Below, in pieces: positions 1 to 8,121 of a DNA stretch of 49,654 bases; position 1 is the first letter of the stretch, and each line of letters starts with the position of its first letter. The position numbers and the translations under genes are program-made. The DNA is taken from contig CAKPMB010000011.1 in assembly GCA_934167885.1 (NCBI GenBank), positions 1 through 49,654 of the forward strand, read 5' to 3'. Below the pieces are notes generated by a model that made no database searches, was not told the origin of the DNA, and saw nothing but the letters and a program-made list of their open reading frames with translations. Source of the stretch: an uncultured Bacilli bacterium (GTDB taxonomy: Bacteria; Bacillota_I; Bacilli_A; RF39; UBA660).

Positions 1-55
1 ACCCGTGAATGCCGCCGTGAAAGGGCGGTGTGTTAAGCCACTTCACCAACTGGCC
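1..55 (-). tRNA. tRNA-Glu (TTC), cut by the window edge
   Basis: Read on the minus strand, the 5' half of a tRNA is present: acceptor start GGCCAGT, D arm, then a CCGCC/GGCGG anticodon stem enclosing loop CTTTCAC, anticodon TTC. The T arm and 3' end lie beyond base 1. It is the most downstream visible member of a four-tRNA minus-strand cluster. Confidence 0.9.
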
Positions 56-64
56 AAAAAAAAA

Positions 65-141
65 TGGCGCCTCAACTAGGACTTGAACCTAGGACCCCTT
101 GATTAACAGTCAAGTGCTCTAACCAACTGAGCTATTGAGGC
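65..141 (-). tRNA. tRNA-Asn (GTT)
   Basis: A full cloverleaf: acceptor GCCTCAA/TTGAGGC, anticodon stem CTTGA/TCAAG around loop CTGTTAA (anticodon GTT), T-loop GTTCAAGTC, and an encoded CCA at 65-67. It lies nine bases upstream of tRNA-Glu, so the two are surely cotranscribed. Confidence 0.95.
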
Positions 142-153
142 ATCAAACTAAAA

Positions 154-230
154 TGGTGGGCCTGGATGGACTTGAACCAACGACCTCTGACTTATCAGAT
201 CAGCGCTCTAACCACCTGAGCTACAAGCCC
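154..230 (-). tRNA. tRNA-Ile (GAT)
   Basis: Acceptor GGGCTTG pairs with CAGGCCC. Anticodon stem CTGAT/GTCAG carries loop CTGATAA, giving anticodon GAT. An encoded CCA is at 154-156. Part of the same minus-strand cluster. Confidence 0.95.
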
Positions 231-251
231 ATTAACAAAACTTACTTGATT

Positions 252-280
252 AGTTTACTATAAAATAAACACATTTTCAA
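252..280 (-). promoter_or_regulatory. Sigma-A type promoter inside the tRNA cluster
   Basis: On the minus strand TTGAAA (275-280) and TAAACT (252-257) are separated by exactly 17 bases, just upstream of tRNA-Ile. It could give the Ile-Asn-Glu genes a start separate from tRNA-Lys. Prediction from sequence only. Confidence 0.5.
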
Positions 281-306
281 GAGTTTTTTGTAAATTTTAC
301 ATAAAA

Positions 307-382
307 TGGTGTCCGGCTAGGGATTCGAACCCTAGACCCACTGATTAAGAGTCAGTTGCTCTACCAACTGAGCTAGCCAGAC
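307..382 (-). tRNA. tRNA-Lys (CTT)
   Basis: Acceptor GTCTGGC/GCCGGAC, anticodon stem ACTGA/TCAGT around loop CTCTTAA (anticodon CTT), and encoded CCA at 307-309. CTT is the rarer lysine anticodon for such an AT-rich genome; a TTT-reading tRNA-Lys is expected elsewhere. Confidence 0.95.
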
Positions 383-401
383 ATTTCCAACAAGCAATAA
401 T

Positions 402-431
402 ATTGTATATTAAATTACTACTTGCTGTCAA
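402..431 (-). promoter_or_regulatory. Promoter of the tRNA cluster
   Basis: Minus strand: TTGACA at 426-431 and TACAAT at 402-407 with an 18-base spacer (TATACA at 404-409 is an alternative with 16). It lies about 20 bases upstream of tRNA-Lys and fits a strong housekeeping promoter. Confidence 0.65.
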
Positions 432-505
432 CACATTTTTACATTTTTTAAACATAAAATGCAAAATATTTTATTACCAAAACTAATAAATACTATTTAT
501 ATCTA

Positions 506-1846
506 TTATTCACTTTTTTCCTTTAAGTATCGTTTTAACAAAAAGGCCAAGAAATATGGAAATGTATAAAATTTGCCATTAAAGCCAATATTTTTATTAC
601 AAAGTTTAATCCCATATTTTATATCACTATATGTATTTCTTTCAATCAGTTTATTTAATGATGTTGTCGAGTTATCGTTTGCCTTAACTTCAAGCGGAAT
701 AAGTGAATCTTTATCTCTAATAAAGAAATCCATCTCTAAAGTGCCTTTTTCATTTTTATAAAAGTATAGATTATATCCTTGTTTAACAAGCATGTCTGCA
801 ACAACATTTTCATATATTGCTCCCTTATAAGTATTGAAATTTTGATTTTTTCGTAAATCTTCCTGAGATTCTTCATCAAGTGATCCAATTAATAAACCTG
901 TATCTCCAAAATATATTCGATAATTATTAGGATTATAATTTCCTTTAAGCGGTAAACATAATTGTTCCAACGAATAGCTTATATTTATAATACCTGCCCT
1001 ATCAAGCCAATTCAAAACACCAATATACTCTCTATTACGAGCACCATCTTGTATTTTACTTATTTGAAATTTTTTATTTTCATTGCCAAGAAAAACTGGA
1101 ATACTTTTATACACTGCTAAAACTTTACTTTGATCTAATCCTTCGGCATATTTAGTAATATCTTCCTCATAATCCAATAATATCTGTCCCTGCATTTTTA
1201 AAACACCACTATAATTCTTATTTTCTATAAAACTACTAACAATGGCGGGCATACCGCCAACAACAAGATATTCTCTAAAATTTTCTAACATTACATCATA
1301 CATGGTATCAGACAATGGCTCTAGTTTTAACATACTATTTAGCATATCTTCTATTATCGTTTCCTTATATCCTTTGGCCCACAAAAACTCTTCAAAATCC
1401 ATAGAATGTAATACATAATCTTCTTTATTACCAACACTATTTGACTCTATTTTTTTATAATTTATTCCCATTAATGAGCCAGAACATATAACATCATATC
1501 GTCCATCTTCTCTAAAAGCTTTTAGGGCAGTAGCTGTGCTAACACATTCCTGCATCTCGTCGAAAAAAATCAATGTATCATTTGGAATCATTTCAATTTC
1601 AGGACGCCTTAATGTTATCTCTTTTATTATATTATCAACATCAAACGATCTATAAAATATATTTTTAAATTCTGGATTAAGGACAAAATTTATTTCAATA
1701 AATAATTTATAATTATTTTGACCAAAATTCCTAATAGCATTTGTTTTGCCTATTTGTCTTGCTCCTTTTATAATCAATGGTAATCGATTTGGATTATTCT
1801 TCCATTCCAATAAATACTCGTCTATTTTTCTCTTTAACCTTTCCAT
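506..1846 (-). CDS. AAA-type ATPase with C-terminal DUF4143 domain
   Basis: 446 residues. The N-terminal ATPase shows a Walker A motif GARQIGKT (28-35), a Walker B run TLIFFDE (91-97) and the CSGS sensor-like segment (about 120-123). The C-terminal half matches DUF4143, a PD-(D/E)XK-like fold: E in YENVV, then EMDFF, then PLEVKA near residues 374-391. Family members are common accessory genes in gut bacteria and archaea; their cellular role is not established, and no nuclease activity should be assumed. The start has a strong GGAGGTGAGCAA leader. A TATAAT box sits directly in front of that ribosome binding site, so the leader would be extremely short. It stands alone between the tRNA cluster and greA. 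Confidence 0.88.
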   Translation of the reverse strand: MERLKRKIDEYLLEWKNNPNRLPLIIKGARQIGKTNAIRNFGQNNYKLFIEINFVLNPEFKNIFYRSFDVDNIIKEITLRRPEIEMIPNDTLIFFDEMQECVSTATALKAFREDGRYDVICSGSLMGINYKKIESNSVGNKEDYVLHSMDFEEFLWAKGYKETIIEDMLNSMLKLEPLSDTMYDVMLENFREYLVVGGMPAIVSSFIENKNYSGVLKMQGQILLDYEEDITKYAEGLDQSKVLAVYKSIPVFLGNENKKFQISKIQDGARNREYIGVLNWLDRAGIINISYSLEQLCLPLKGNYNPNNYRIYFGDTGLLIGSLDEESQEDLRKNQNFNTYKGAIYENVVADMLVKQGYNLYFYKNEKGTLEMDFFIRDKDSLIPLEVKANDNSTTSLNKLIERNTYSDIKYGIKLCNKNIGFNGKFYTFPYFLAFLLKRYLKEKSE

Positions 1847-1941
1847 TTGCTCACCTCCATTATAATGCTATCACATTTTTCCATACATTACAACCCCAAA
1901 ATATCACAAAATTCCAATACAAAACACCCTTATTATACAAC

Positions 1942-1967
1942 AAAAAAATTCACCAAACATAGTGAAT
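1942..1967 (-). terminator. Terminator of greA
   Basis: On the minus strand, a TTCAC/GTGAA stem with an 8-base loop is followed directly by seven T, about ten bases after the greA stop codon. Confidence 0.7.
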
Positions 1968-1975
1968 TTAATTCT

Positions 1976-2452
1976 TTATCTAATTGATGTAATTTCTACT
2001 TGATAAATACCATTAGGACTATCAACTGATACTACATCTCCTACACGACGATTAAGTAATGCTTTAGCAATAGGACTTTCATTTGAAATCTTAAAAGCAA
2101 ATGGATCAGCTTCTTGACTTCCAACGATTTGATATTCTTCAACACCATCATCTTCATCAATATATTTAATTTCAACAGTGCTTCCTACATTAACCTTACT
2201 TTTATCTTGTTTATTTTCATCAATTATTTCAACATTTTCAAGTAATTTTTCAAGTTGACTTATACGTCCTTCAATTTCAGCTTGTTCATTACGAGCAGCA
2301 TCATATTCAGCATTTTCTGATAAATCACCTAAAGCTCTAGCATCTTTAATAGCTTTTATATTCTCTGGTCTTTTAACATTTATTAAATTATCTAATTCAT
2401 TTTTTAATTCTTGATATCCTTGTTCTGTTAACAAAGTTTTTACTTTTTCCAT
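1976..2452 (-). CDS. greA: Transcription elongation factor GreA
   Basis: 158 residues, the normal GreA length. Residues 1-75 form the antiparallel coiled coil, with the acidic tip in LGDLSENAEYDAARNEQ that reaches into the RNA polymerase secondary channel and stimulates cleavage of backtracked transcripts. Residues 80-158 are the FKBP-like domain. The AGAGGGAT ribosome binding site fixes the start. It has its own promoter and terminator, so it can be expressed apart from the operon upstream. greA ends the yrrK-yrrO-udk-greA block in Bacillus subtilis, and its position here preserves that order. Confidence 0.96.
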   Translation of the reverse strand: MEKVKTLLTEQGYQELKNELDNLINVKRPENIKAIKDARALGDLSENAEYDAARNEQAEIEGRISQLEKLLENVEIIDENKQDKSKVNVGSTVEIKYIDEDDGVEEYQIVGSQEADPFAFKISNESPIAKALLNRRVGDVVSVDSPNGIYQVEITSIR

Positions 2453-2480
2453 ATTATCCCTCTTTCAAAATATACATTAC

Positions 2481-2509
2481 ATTATATAACATTGACCCTA
2501 AAAAGTCAA
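2481..2509 (-). promoter_or_regulatory. Promoter of greA
   Basis: Minus strand TTGACT (2504-2509), 17 bases, TATAAT (2481-2486). The -35 box overlaps the TGA stop codon of the upstream dGTPase-like gene. Confidence 0.75.
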
Positions 2510-3642
2510 TTATTTTTACATGATGAGTAACAGTCAATTAAATACTCATCTGTCATGCCTGCAATAAAATCAATAACAATTCGCTCATTTCTAGTTTCCT
2601 TAATATATTTAGGATTCATGTGATATAAATAATGTTTTATAATTAAACTATTTTCATTATTATTTTCTAAATCTTTTAAATATACTTCATACAAAGTATT
2701 AAAAACTAACCTATAATAAGCAATAGTCTCGGAACTATTAGCCTTATTATAAATATTTGTATAATTAAACTTTATTAATTCCATTAAAGCTTTGTAAATA
2801 CTTTCACTAAACTTAATATATGGTTTATTCAAACTATTGTTAATAATATCTATAACCAAGTTATTAACAATATCACGATTATTATCACCTAAATATGTAA
2901 TAATATTACTACTTAAATCACTTTTTTTAATAAAGTTTAGTTTATAAGCATCTTCTAAATCTCTTCCAACATAACTAATAATATCACTTATACGCACAAC
3001 ACATCCTTCTAGTGTCATGGGTATTAATTCTTGATGAGTTATATTATCATGATAAGAATCATAATATTCCTTTAAAAATTCATCCTTCGTTTTCTTTCTT
3101 GGTTTATATATATAATTTAAAACCTCGCCATTATGGCACATAATACCATCTAAAACTTGTAATGTTAAATTAGCACCATCACCATTGTTTTCTAAAAACA
3201 TGTAATTACGGACACTTTCTATATTATGATGAAAGGTCTCATTTAATGCTTTTAAACTTATTTCATTTAATATTTTCTCACCTAAATGACCAATTGGTGT
3301 ATGCCCTATATCATGTCCAAGAGCGATAGCTTCAATTAAGTCTTCATTTAAGCCTAAGGCTCTTCCAATAGTTCTTGATATTTTACTAACTAATTGCACA
3401 TGCACGATTCTTGTTTGAATATTATCGTTCTTATTAAAAGAAAAAACTTGCGTTTTATTTAAATATCTTGTCCAAGAATTATAATTAATAATTCTATCAG
3501 CATCTCTTGCAAAACTAGGTCTAAAATCATTTTCTTCCCCATTTAAACGAATAGCTTCAATACTTTTAGTAGCATAAGGCGACAAATTTTTTTCTTTATC
3601 TAAGAAATTTTTCTTAACAGAATCTAATTCTTTTAACTTCAT
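2506..3642 (-). CDS. dGTP triphosphohydrolase-like HD-domain protein
   Basis: 378 residues. It has the HD-superfamily metal ligands in the order seen in deoxyguanosinetriphosphate triphosphohydrolases: H81 in TRIVHVQLVS, H110-D111 in ALGHDIGHTPIGHLGE, and a distal Asp in VRISDIISYVGRD. The early FARDADRIINYNSWTRY stretch also fits that family, which hydrolyses dNTPs to nucleoside plus tripolyphosphate. Substrate choice cannot be read from sequence, so the name stays generic. It overlaps the preceding U32 gene by four bases and is therefore translationally coupled to it. In B. subtilis this slot before greA is held by udk (uridine kinase); here an HD phosphohydrolase occupies it. Confidence 0.85.
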   Translation of the reverse strand: MKLKELDSVKKNFLDKEKNLSPYATKSIEAIRLNGEENDFRPSFARDADRIINYNSWTRYLNKTQVFSFNKNDNIQTRIVHVQLVSKISRTIGRALGLNEDLIEAIALGHDIGHTPIGHLGEKILNEISLKALNETFHHNIESVRNYMFLENNGDGANLTLQVLDGIMCHNGEVLNYIYKPRKKTKDEFLKEYYDSYHDNITHQELIPMTLEGCVVRISDIISYVGRDLEDAYKLNFIKKSDLSSNIITYLGDNNRDIVNNLVIDIINNSLNKPYIKFSESIYKALMELIKFNYTNIYNKANSSETIAYYRLVFNTLYEVYLKDLENNNENSLIIKHYLYHMNPKYIKETRNERIVIDFIAGMTDEYLIDCYSSCKNN

Positions 3643-4814
3643 ACACGCCTCATCATTGAATTTACAGGAATGTCCTTATCAAGTTTCATATAAATTGTAG
3701 CATCCGCTTGATTAGCAACAGAAATAGCGTCAAAATCTTCGTTATATATATTATCAACAACGATGCGATGAACTTTAAAATTAGGAGTTATTATTTCAAT
3801 AGTATCCCCTACTTTAAAATAATTTCGTTGCTTTATAATATATGCACCTTTTTTTTCATCGTAACCTATAAATAACCCTAAATAATCTTGATTTGATAGC
3901 TCCTGGCGGGATGAATAGTATTGATCCGATAAATCCGCATCCTTTAAGTAGAAATGCGTGCTATTTTCACGGTTAGATACTCTTGATAGAATTTTATTTT
4001 CATATTCTAATATTTTATCATCTAGAGTATTATTATAATAACTATCAATTATTCTTCGATATGATGATAAAACAGTTGCCAAATAATAAGGCGAACGCAT
4101 ACGACCTTCTATTTTAAGACTACGAATCCCAATTTTTATCATATCACTAATAATATGTGAAGCATTTAAATCCTTTACAGCTAACGAAAATTCATCAGTT
4201 GTATCATCATCTAAGAAAAAGTTAAAACGACATACTTGTGCACAACCACCGCGGTTAGAATCACGATTAGTAAAATAGTTGGATAAAACACAACGACCAC
4301 TATAAAAAGTGCACATCGCTCCATGAATAAAACATTCAATATCCATGCCAGTTTCATCAATAATGGTTTTAATATCTTTAAGTGATACTTCACGTGCTAA
4401 AACAACTCTATCAATACCTTCATTCTTTAAATAACGCACACTTTCCACATTAGTTGTAGAGTCTTGCGTACTTAAATGAACTTCCACATCATAGTGTTTC
4501 TTAATATAACTAGCGATAAATAAATCACTAACAATAAAAGCATCAATGCCTCTTTTAACAACATCTTCTATATATTCATAAACACCAGCTAAATCTTCAT
4601 TATGAAAAACAATATTTAAAGTTAAGTAAACCTTTTTACCTAGATTATGAGCAAAAGAACAAGCTTCTTCAATTTCATCTTTACTAAAATTATTAGCATT
4701 CGCGCGCAAACTATAATCTCTTCCACCAATATATACGGCATCAGCCCCATAAATAAGCGCTATTTTTAACCTTTCCAAGTCACCTGCTGGTGACAATAAT
4801 TCAATTTTTTTCAT
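3639..4814 (-). CDS. Peptidase U32 family protein, tRNA U34 hydroxylation (TrhP2/YrrO-like)
   Basis: 391 residues. Starts with the family signature LLSPAGDLERLKIALIYGADAVYIGG. It carries the U32 core ECFIHGAMCTFYSGRC followed by NRGGCAQVCR at about 160-200, whose four cysteines are typical of the larger U32 proteins, plus a C-terminal beta domain. U32 proteins encoded next to TrmR are known in B. subtilis (YrrN, YrrO = TrhP1, TrhP2) to be needed for prephenate-dependent 5-hydroxyuridine at tRNA position 34. Despite the family name, peptidase action is doubtful for this clade. It overlaps the upstream U32 gene by 14 bases. Start supported by AAGGTGAAG. Confidence 0.88.
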   Translation of the reverse strand: MKKIELLSPAGDLERLKIALIYGADAVYIGGRDYSLRANANNFSKDEIEEACSFAHNLGKKVYLTLNIVFHNEDLAGVYEYIEDVVKRGIDAFIVSDLFIASYIKKHYDVEVHLSTQDSTTNVESVRYLKNEGIDRVVLAREVSLKDIKTIIDETGMDIECFIHGAMCTFYSGRCVLSNYFTNRDSNRGGCAQVCRFNFFLDDDTTDEFSLAVKDLNASHIISDMIKIGIRSLKIEGRMRSPYYLATVLSSYRRIIDSYYNNTLDDKILEYENKILSRVSNRENSTHFYLKDADLSDQYYSSRQELSNQDYLGLFIGYDEKKGAYIIKQRNYFKVGDTIEIITPNFKVHRIVVDNIYNEDFDAISVANQADATIYMKLDKDIPVNSMMRRV

Positions 4815-5664
4815 TTTTCTTCACCTTATAAAATGTTTTTTTATCAAAAAAGACAGTATCTTCCCCAATTAAAGTATTAATTTTTAAAAGAATGGCTTTA
4901 TCTTTCGTTTCTAATAATTCTTTATATAAACTTAATACTTCGATAAATAAGGCATGATCTATTAAATTTTCATCTAAAATACCATACTCTATATAATCAC
5001 TTAACTCTTCTAAATATTTAGCTCCATTTAAGATATTACCATATAAAATAACCGTGCCTTTATCATCTTCTTTTATAATGTAATTTTCACTATCCTTAGT
5101 TTTAAAAGTATGATATTCCTTATTATCAGGGATATTTTTGTATTTAAAGTAATTACTAACAAGATGACGTTTAGAATGTGAGACAGCTGGATATCCCATA
5201 AATAAAACCATTAATTTCATCTTAGTATGCTCTTTTATTTCGATTATTTCATCCTTAGTAATATCACTTGATAAATAAGCGTATGAAACACCCTTATCAT
5301 AGTAATAATTACAGTTACTGTAACTTGTAACCATATGTGTTTGATTCAAAACTAGTGGAATGGATACATTTAATTTTTGACATAATGAAAGAAGGGATAA
5401 ATCATAAAAGAAAAGACCACTAATTGGCAAGCTTGATAATGCTAATAAAGCATTTTCTAGGGATGGTAATTCATCGTTAAAGATATTTTTATTAATACTT
5501 ACAAATAAATTAATATCAGGGTATTTATGTAATAAATCTTTTATTTCATCAATCCTTAATTCTAAATAGTTTATACTAAAATTCTTTAATCCTATAATAA
5601 AAGAATTAGTATAATCTAAATAGTCTTCTAAATTCTTACTATTTAAACTTACTAATAATTTCAT
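4801..5664 (-). CDS. Short U32-family protein, TrhP1/YrrN-like partner
   Basis: 287 residues. It is a reduced U32 relative. The segment MGYPAVSHSKRHLVSNYFKY aligns with the U32 core, but the cysteine cluster of the larger partner is missing, as in B. subtilis YrrN. It presumably acts with the 391-residue U32 protein in forming 5-hydroxyuridine in tRNA. One base separates it from trmR upstream and it overlaps the next gene by 14 bases. Ribosome binding site GAGGG supports the start. Family assignment is firmer than function. Confidence 0.82.
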   Translation of the reverse strand: MKLLVSLNSKNLEDYLDYTNSFIIGLKNFSINYLELRIDEIKDLLHKYPDINLFVSINKNIFNDELPSLENALLALSSLPISGLFFYDLSLLSLCQKLNVSIPLVLNQTHMVTSYSNCNYYYDKGVSYAYLSSDITKDEIIEIKEHTKMKLMVLFMGYPAVSHSKRHLVSNYFKYKNIPDNKEYHTFKTKDSENYIIKEDDKGTVILYGNILNGAKYLEELSDYIEYGILDENLIDHALFIEVLSLYKELLETKDKAILLKINTLIGEDTVFFDKKTFYKVKKNEKN

Positions 5665-5665
5665 A

Positions 5666-6268
5666 TTACCCTCTTCTTTCAGTGACTGCTACTCCATCAC
5701 CAACATTATAAATGGTTGTTTTATATAACATATGATTTTCTAAAAAATAAATATAATCTTTAATTTTAGCGACTATTCCACGAATATTTTTACTATCAAT
5801 CTCTGATTCATCCATTAATACATAACCATGAAAATTCATATTATCGGTAATTATATAACCATCCATAGACAAATTATGTTCAAAGTTATTAAAAAAATCT
5901 TTATTTTTTCCTTTAGCCGCATCAATAAATATTAAATCATATTCATCTTGTAATGACACATTTAAAGCATCATTATATATTAAAGTAATCTGATCTTCAA
6001 GATTAAACTTTTTAATATTTTTCAAAGCTTCTAAATATCTTGCTTCATCTCTTTCAATGGTTGTAACATGAATATCACTACTAACTAAAGCCATCATAAT
6101 AGCTGAATAACCTATAGCTGTCCCTATTTCTAATATTTTTTTAATATTTTTTTTCGTAATAAAAGTTGTTAAAAACTCAATACCATCATCTTGCATAATA
6201 GGAATATTTTCTTCTTGAGCATACTCTTTTAATTTTTTTATATTCATATACGTTTCACTATTATTCAT
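5666..6268 (-). CDS. trmR: tRNA 5-hydroxyuridine methyltransferase TrmR (O-methyltransferase family 3)
   Basis: 200 residues. Rossmann-type SAM methyltransferase: motif I ILEIGTAIGYSA (about 40-51), acidic ribose-binding segment TTIERDEARY, and the metal-linked IFIDAAKGKN typical of the COMT-like family. The B. subtilis ortholog (yrrM) methylates ho5U34 to mo5U34 in tRNA, matching the two U32 genes directly downstream that make the ho5U substrate. The start follows AGGAGG with good spacing. Twelve bases separate it from mltG. Confidence 0.88.
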   Translation of the reverse strand: MNNSETYMNIKKLKEYAQEENIPIMQDDGIEFLTTFITKKNIKKILEIGTAIGYSAIMMALVSSDIHVTTIERDEARYLEALKNIKKFNLEDQITLIYNDALNVSLQDEYDLIFIDAAKGKNKDFFNNFEHNLSMDGYIITDNMNFHGYVLMDESEIDSKNIRGIVAKIKDYIYFLENHMLYKTTIYNVGDGVAVTERRG

Positions 6269-6280
6269 ATATAAAACCTC

Positions 6281-7354
6281 CTAATAACCGTTGTTTACGT
6301 TAGCTAATTCTTTTTTTTTCTTTTCAAAATCACTTGAATATTTGAAGAAAAATGTTTCATCTGTCTTAATATTAGAAATAAAATAAAGATACTCTGTCTC
6401 TTCTGGATAAAGACTAGCTTCTATACTTGATTTAGAAACCATAGCAATCGCTGAAGCAGGAAGCTTACCAGCCATAGTTTGGGATCTTGTGTTATAAGCA
6501 TTAACTGTTGCATATTCTTTCTTTGTTAAAGCCCGCATTGTATCAAGTTTAATAGAATAACGTGTTGTAACATCACTTCCTAAACTCATTTTTCTATTTA
6601 AACGATTTAAAAAGACAGAAACAACTTTTTTACGATCTTTAGCATTATTAACTTCTTTTTCAGCAATAGATGCAATAGTCAATAATTCATGCACTGAATA
6701 CTTACTCTTTGTAATATCATCTTTATAATTAGATAAAACTTTATCCATTTCATCTAATAATTTATTAAATATTTCTTCAACTGAAACATCTTGGTTTTTA
6801 AAACGATAAGTATCAGGATATAAATAACCTTCTAGTGGATAATATATTTTGCTATCTAAAATATCATCTGTTAAAAACCAGTATTTATCAATAAGTTTCT
6901 TTAAATATTCTTTATCACTATTTTTCTTAATAACATCATCATAACTATTATTAGTTTTAGAAGCGATTACTTTAGCAATTTCTCGCATATTAATGCCTTC
7001 CTTAAAGGTTATGGAAATCTCATCATTATTATAATTATTCCCCTTACGTAAAACATTAACAATTTCTTCTAAATCCATTGATTGATTAAGATTATATGTG
7101 CCTGCTTTTATATCATTAATTTTATGTAATTTTAAATAAAAAACAAAAAACTTTGAACTACGTATCAATTCTTCTTTTTGAAGACTATTTCCAATAGAAT
7201 TACTTCCCATTCCTTTTTCTATAACGAAAGTAACCGCCTTATTCTTACCCATACTTTTAGTATAATGAATATAAAGAACACCAAATGTTGTAAAAATAAA
7301 GGACAATAATAAAAGAAGAATTATAATTAAATTCCTTACTTTAAACTTCTTCAT
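6281..7354 (-). CDS. mltG: Endolytic murein transglycosylase MltG (YrrL)
   Basis: 357 residues. One N-terminal membrane anchor (about 9-29) precedes a LysM-like region and the YceG/MltG domain with the catalytic glutamate in IASIAEKEV. The YLYFISN segment near the C terminus is conserved. MltG cuts nascent glycan strands and sets peptidoglycan chain length. The usual GLPPGPI stretch reads GKLPASAIAM here, a deviation next to the active site. Gene order (yrzB before, trmR after) is as in B. subtilis. The ribosome binding site is weak. Confidence 0.92.
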   Translation of the reverse strand: MKKFKVRNLIIILLLLLSFIFTTFGVLYIHYTKSMGKNKAVTFVIEKGMGSNSIGNSLQKEELIRSSKFFVFYLKLHKINDIKAGTYNLNQSMDLEEIVNVLRKGNNYNNDEISITFKEGINMREIAKVIASKTNNSYDDVIKKNSDKEYLKKLIDKYWFLTDDILDSKIYYPLEGYLYPDTYRFKNQDVSVEEIFNKLLDEMDKVLSNYKDDITKSKYSVHELLTIASIAEKEVNNAKDRKKVVSVFLNRLNRKMSLGSDVTTRYSIKLDTMRALTKKEYATVNAYNTRSQTMAGKLPASAIAMVSKSSIEASLYPEETEYLYFISNIKTDETFFFKYSSDFEKKKKELANVNNGY

Positions 7355-7363
7355 TATAAATCT

Positions 7364-7654
7364 CTATTTATTACCATTAGAAGATGCATTGCTTACTTCT
7401 TCTTGTAAAGTTTGAAGGATAGTTTCAATAACTTTCCATTCTTTATCAGACTCAATTGGTTTTAATTCAGGATTTTCTTCTTTTGGATCATAAATAGATG
7501 CATAAACTTGAACATTACCATTTTTGTCTTTCGTATTATCAGTATATACTATATAACTTTTTTTAGTTTCATCACTATCAAAAGTAAATAATACATCACA
7601 AACTACTTCCTTACCTTCATCATTGATTACTGTAAAACTTTTTTTTTCTTTCAT
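7364..7654 (-). CDS. DUF1292 family protein (YrzB-like)
   Basis: 96 residues, small and acidic, with the DUF1292 pattern: FTVINDEGKEVVCDVLFTFDSDETKKSYIVYTD split over two beta strands, then VYASIYDP and a C-terminal helix. Function is unknown in all species, but the gene is almost always found between yqgF and mltG. Start preceded by AGGAAGG. It overlaps the yqgF stop by four bases (ATGA). Confidence 0.88.
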   Translation of the reverse strand: MKEKKSFTVINDEGKEVVCDVLFTFDSDETKKSYIVYTDNTKDKNGNVQVYASIYDPKEENPELKPIESDKEWKVIETILQTLQEEVSNASSNGNK

Positions 7655-8067
7655 TTTATTTTTTCCTTCCTATCTAAGTATGACTGAAGTATTATCACAC
7701 TTGCCATACCATCAACCCTTTCTTTTCTTTTTTTACGAGATATATCTTCTTTTATCATAAAGTCATTAGCCACTTTAGAAGTTAGACGTTCATCTTCTAA
7801 TATGACTTGTTTTTTCGTCTTTTCTTCAAGCTTTTCTTTAAAAAGAATACTAATTTCTGCTCGTTTACCAATAGTATTATTCATATTTTTGGGAAATCCT
7901 AAAACAATGACATCAATATGTTTTTCATCAACTATTTTAGCAACTTCTAATACTAAATTATCATATTCTGCATTATGTCTAAGCGTCTTATAATTAGTAG
8001 CAATAATACCACTTGATAGGCTAATACCTAAAGTCTTCTCTCCCAAATCAAGCCCCATATATCGCAT
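7651..8067 (-). CDS. yqgF: Putative pre-16S rRNA nuclease / Holliday junction resolvase-like YqgF (RuvX)
   Basis: 138 residues from the chosen ATG, a typical YqgF length. RNase H-like fold with acidic residues in MGLDLGEKTLGIS, the DERLTS motif (about 98-103) and Asp in RVDGMASVIIL. Known members process the 5' end of 16S rRNA; the resolvase role is older and less sure. A longer GTG start four codons upstream is possible, but it would lie inside the GGAGG that serves the ATG at 8067, so the ATG is preferred. First gene of an operon running through to the dGTPase-like gene. Confidence 0.92.
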   Translation of the reverse strand: MRYMGLDLGEKTLGISLSSGIIATNYKTLRHNAEYDNLVLEVAKIVDEKHIDVIVLGFPKNMNNTIGKRAEISILFKEKLEEKTKKQVILEDERLTSKVANDFMIKEDISRKKRKERVDGMASVIILQSYLDRKEKIK

Positions 8068-8088
8068 AAAAACCTCCACGACAATAAT

Positions 8089-8117
8089 ATTCTAACATAA
8101 AATGCCTATATTGCCAA
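8089..8117 (-). promoter_or_regulatory. Promoter of the yqgF-mltG-trmR operon
   Basis: Minus strand TTGGCA (8112-8117), 17 bases, TAGAAT (8089-8094), about 20 bases upstream of the yqgF start and immediately after the rhomboid stop codon. Confidence 0.6.
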
Positions 8118-8121
8118 CCAA

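Noticed and set aside
506..1846. The DUF4143 ATPase as part of a defence island.
   Set aside because: It stands alone between tRNA genes and greA, and no other defence gene is present.
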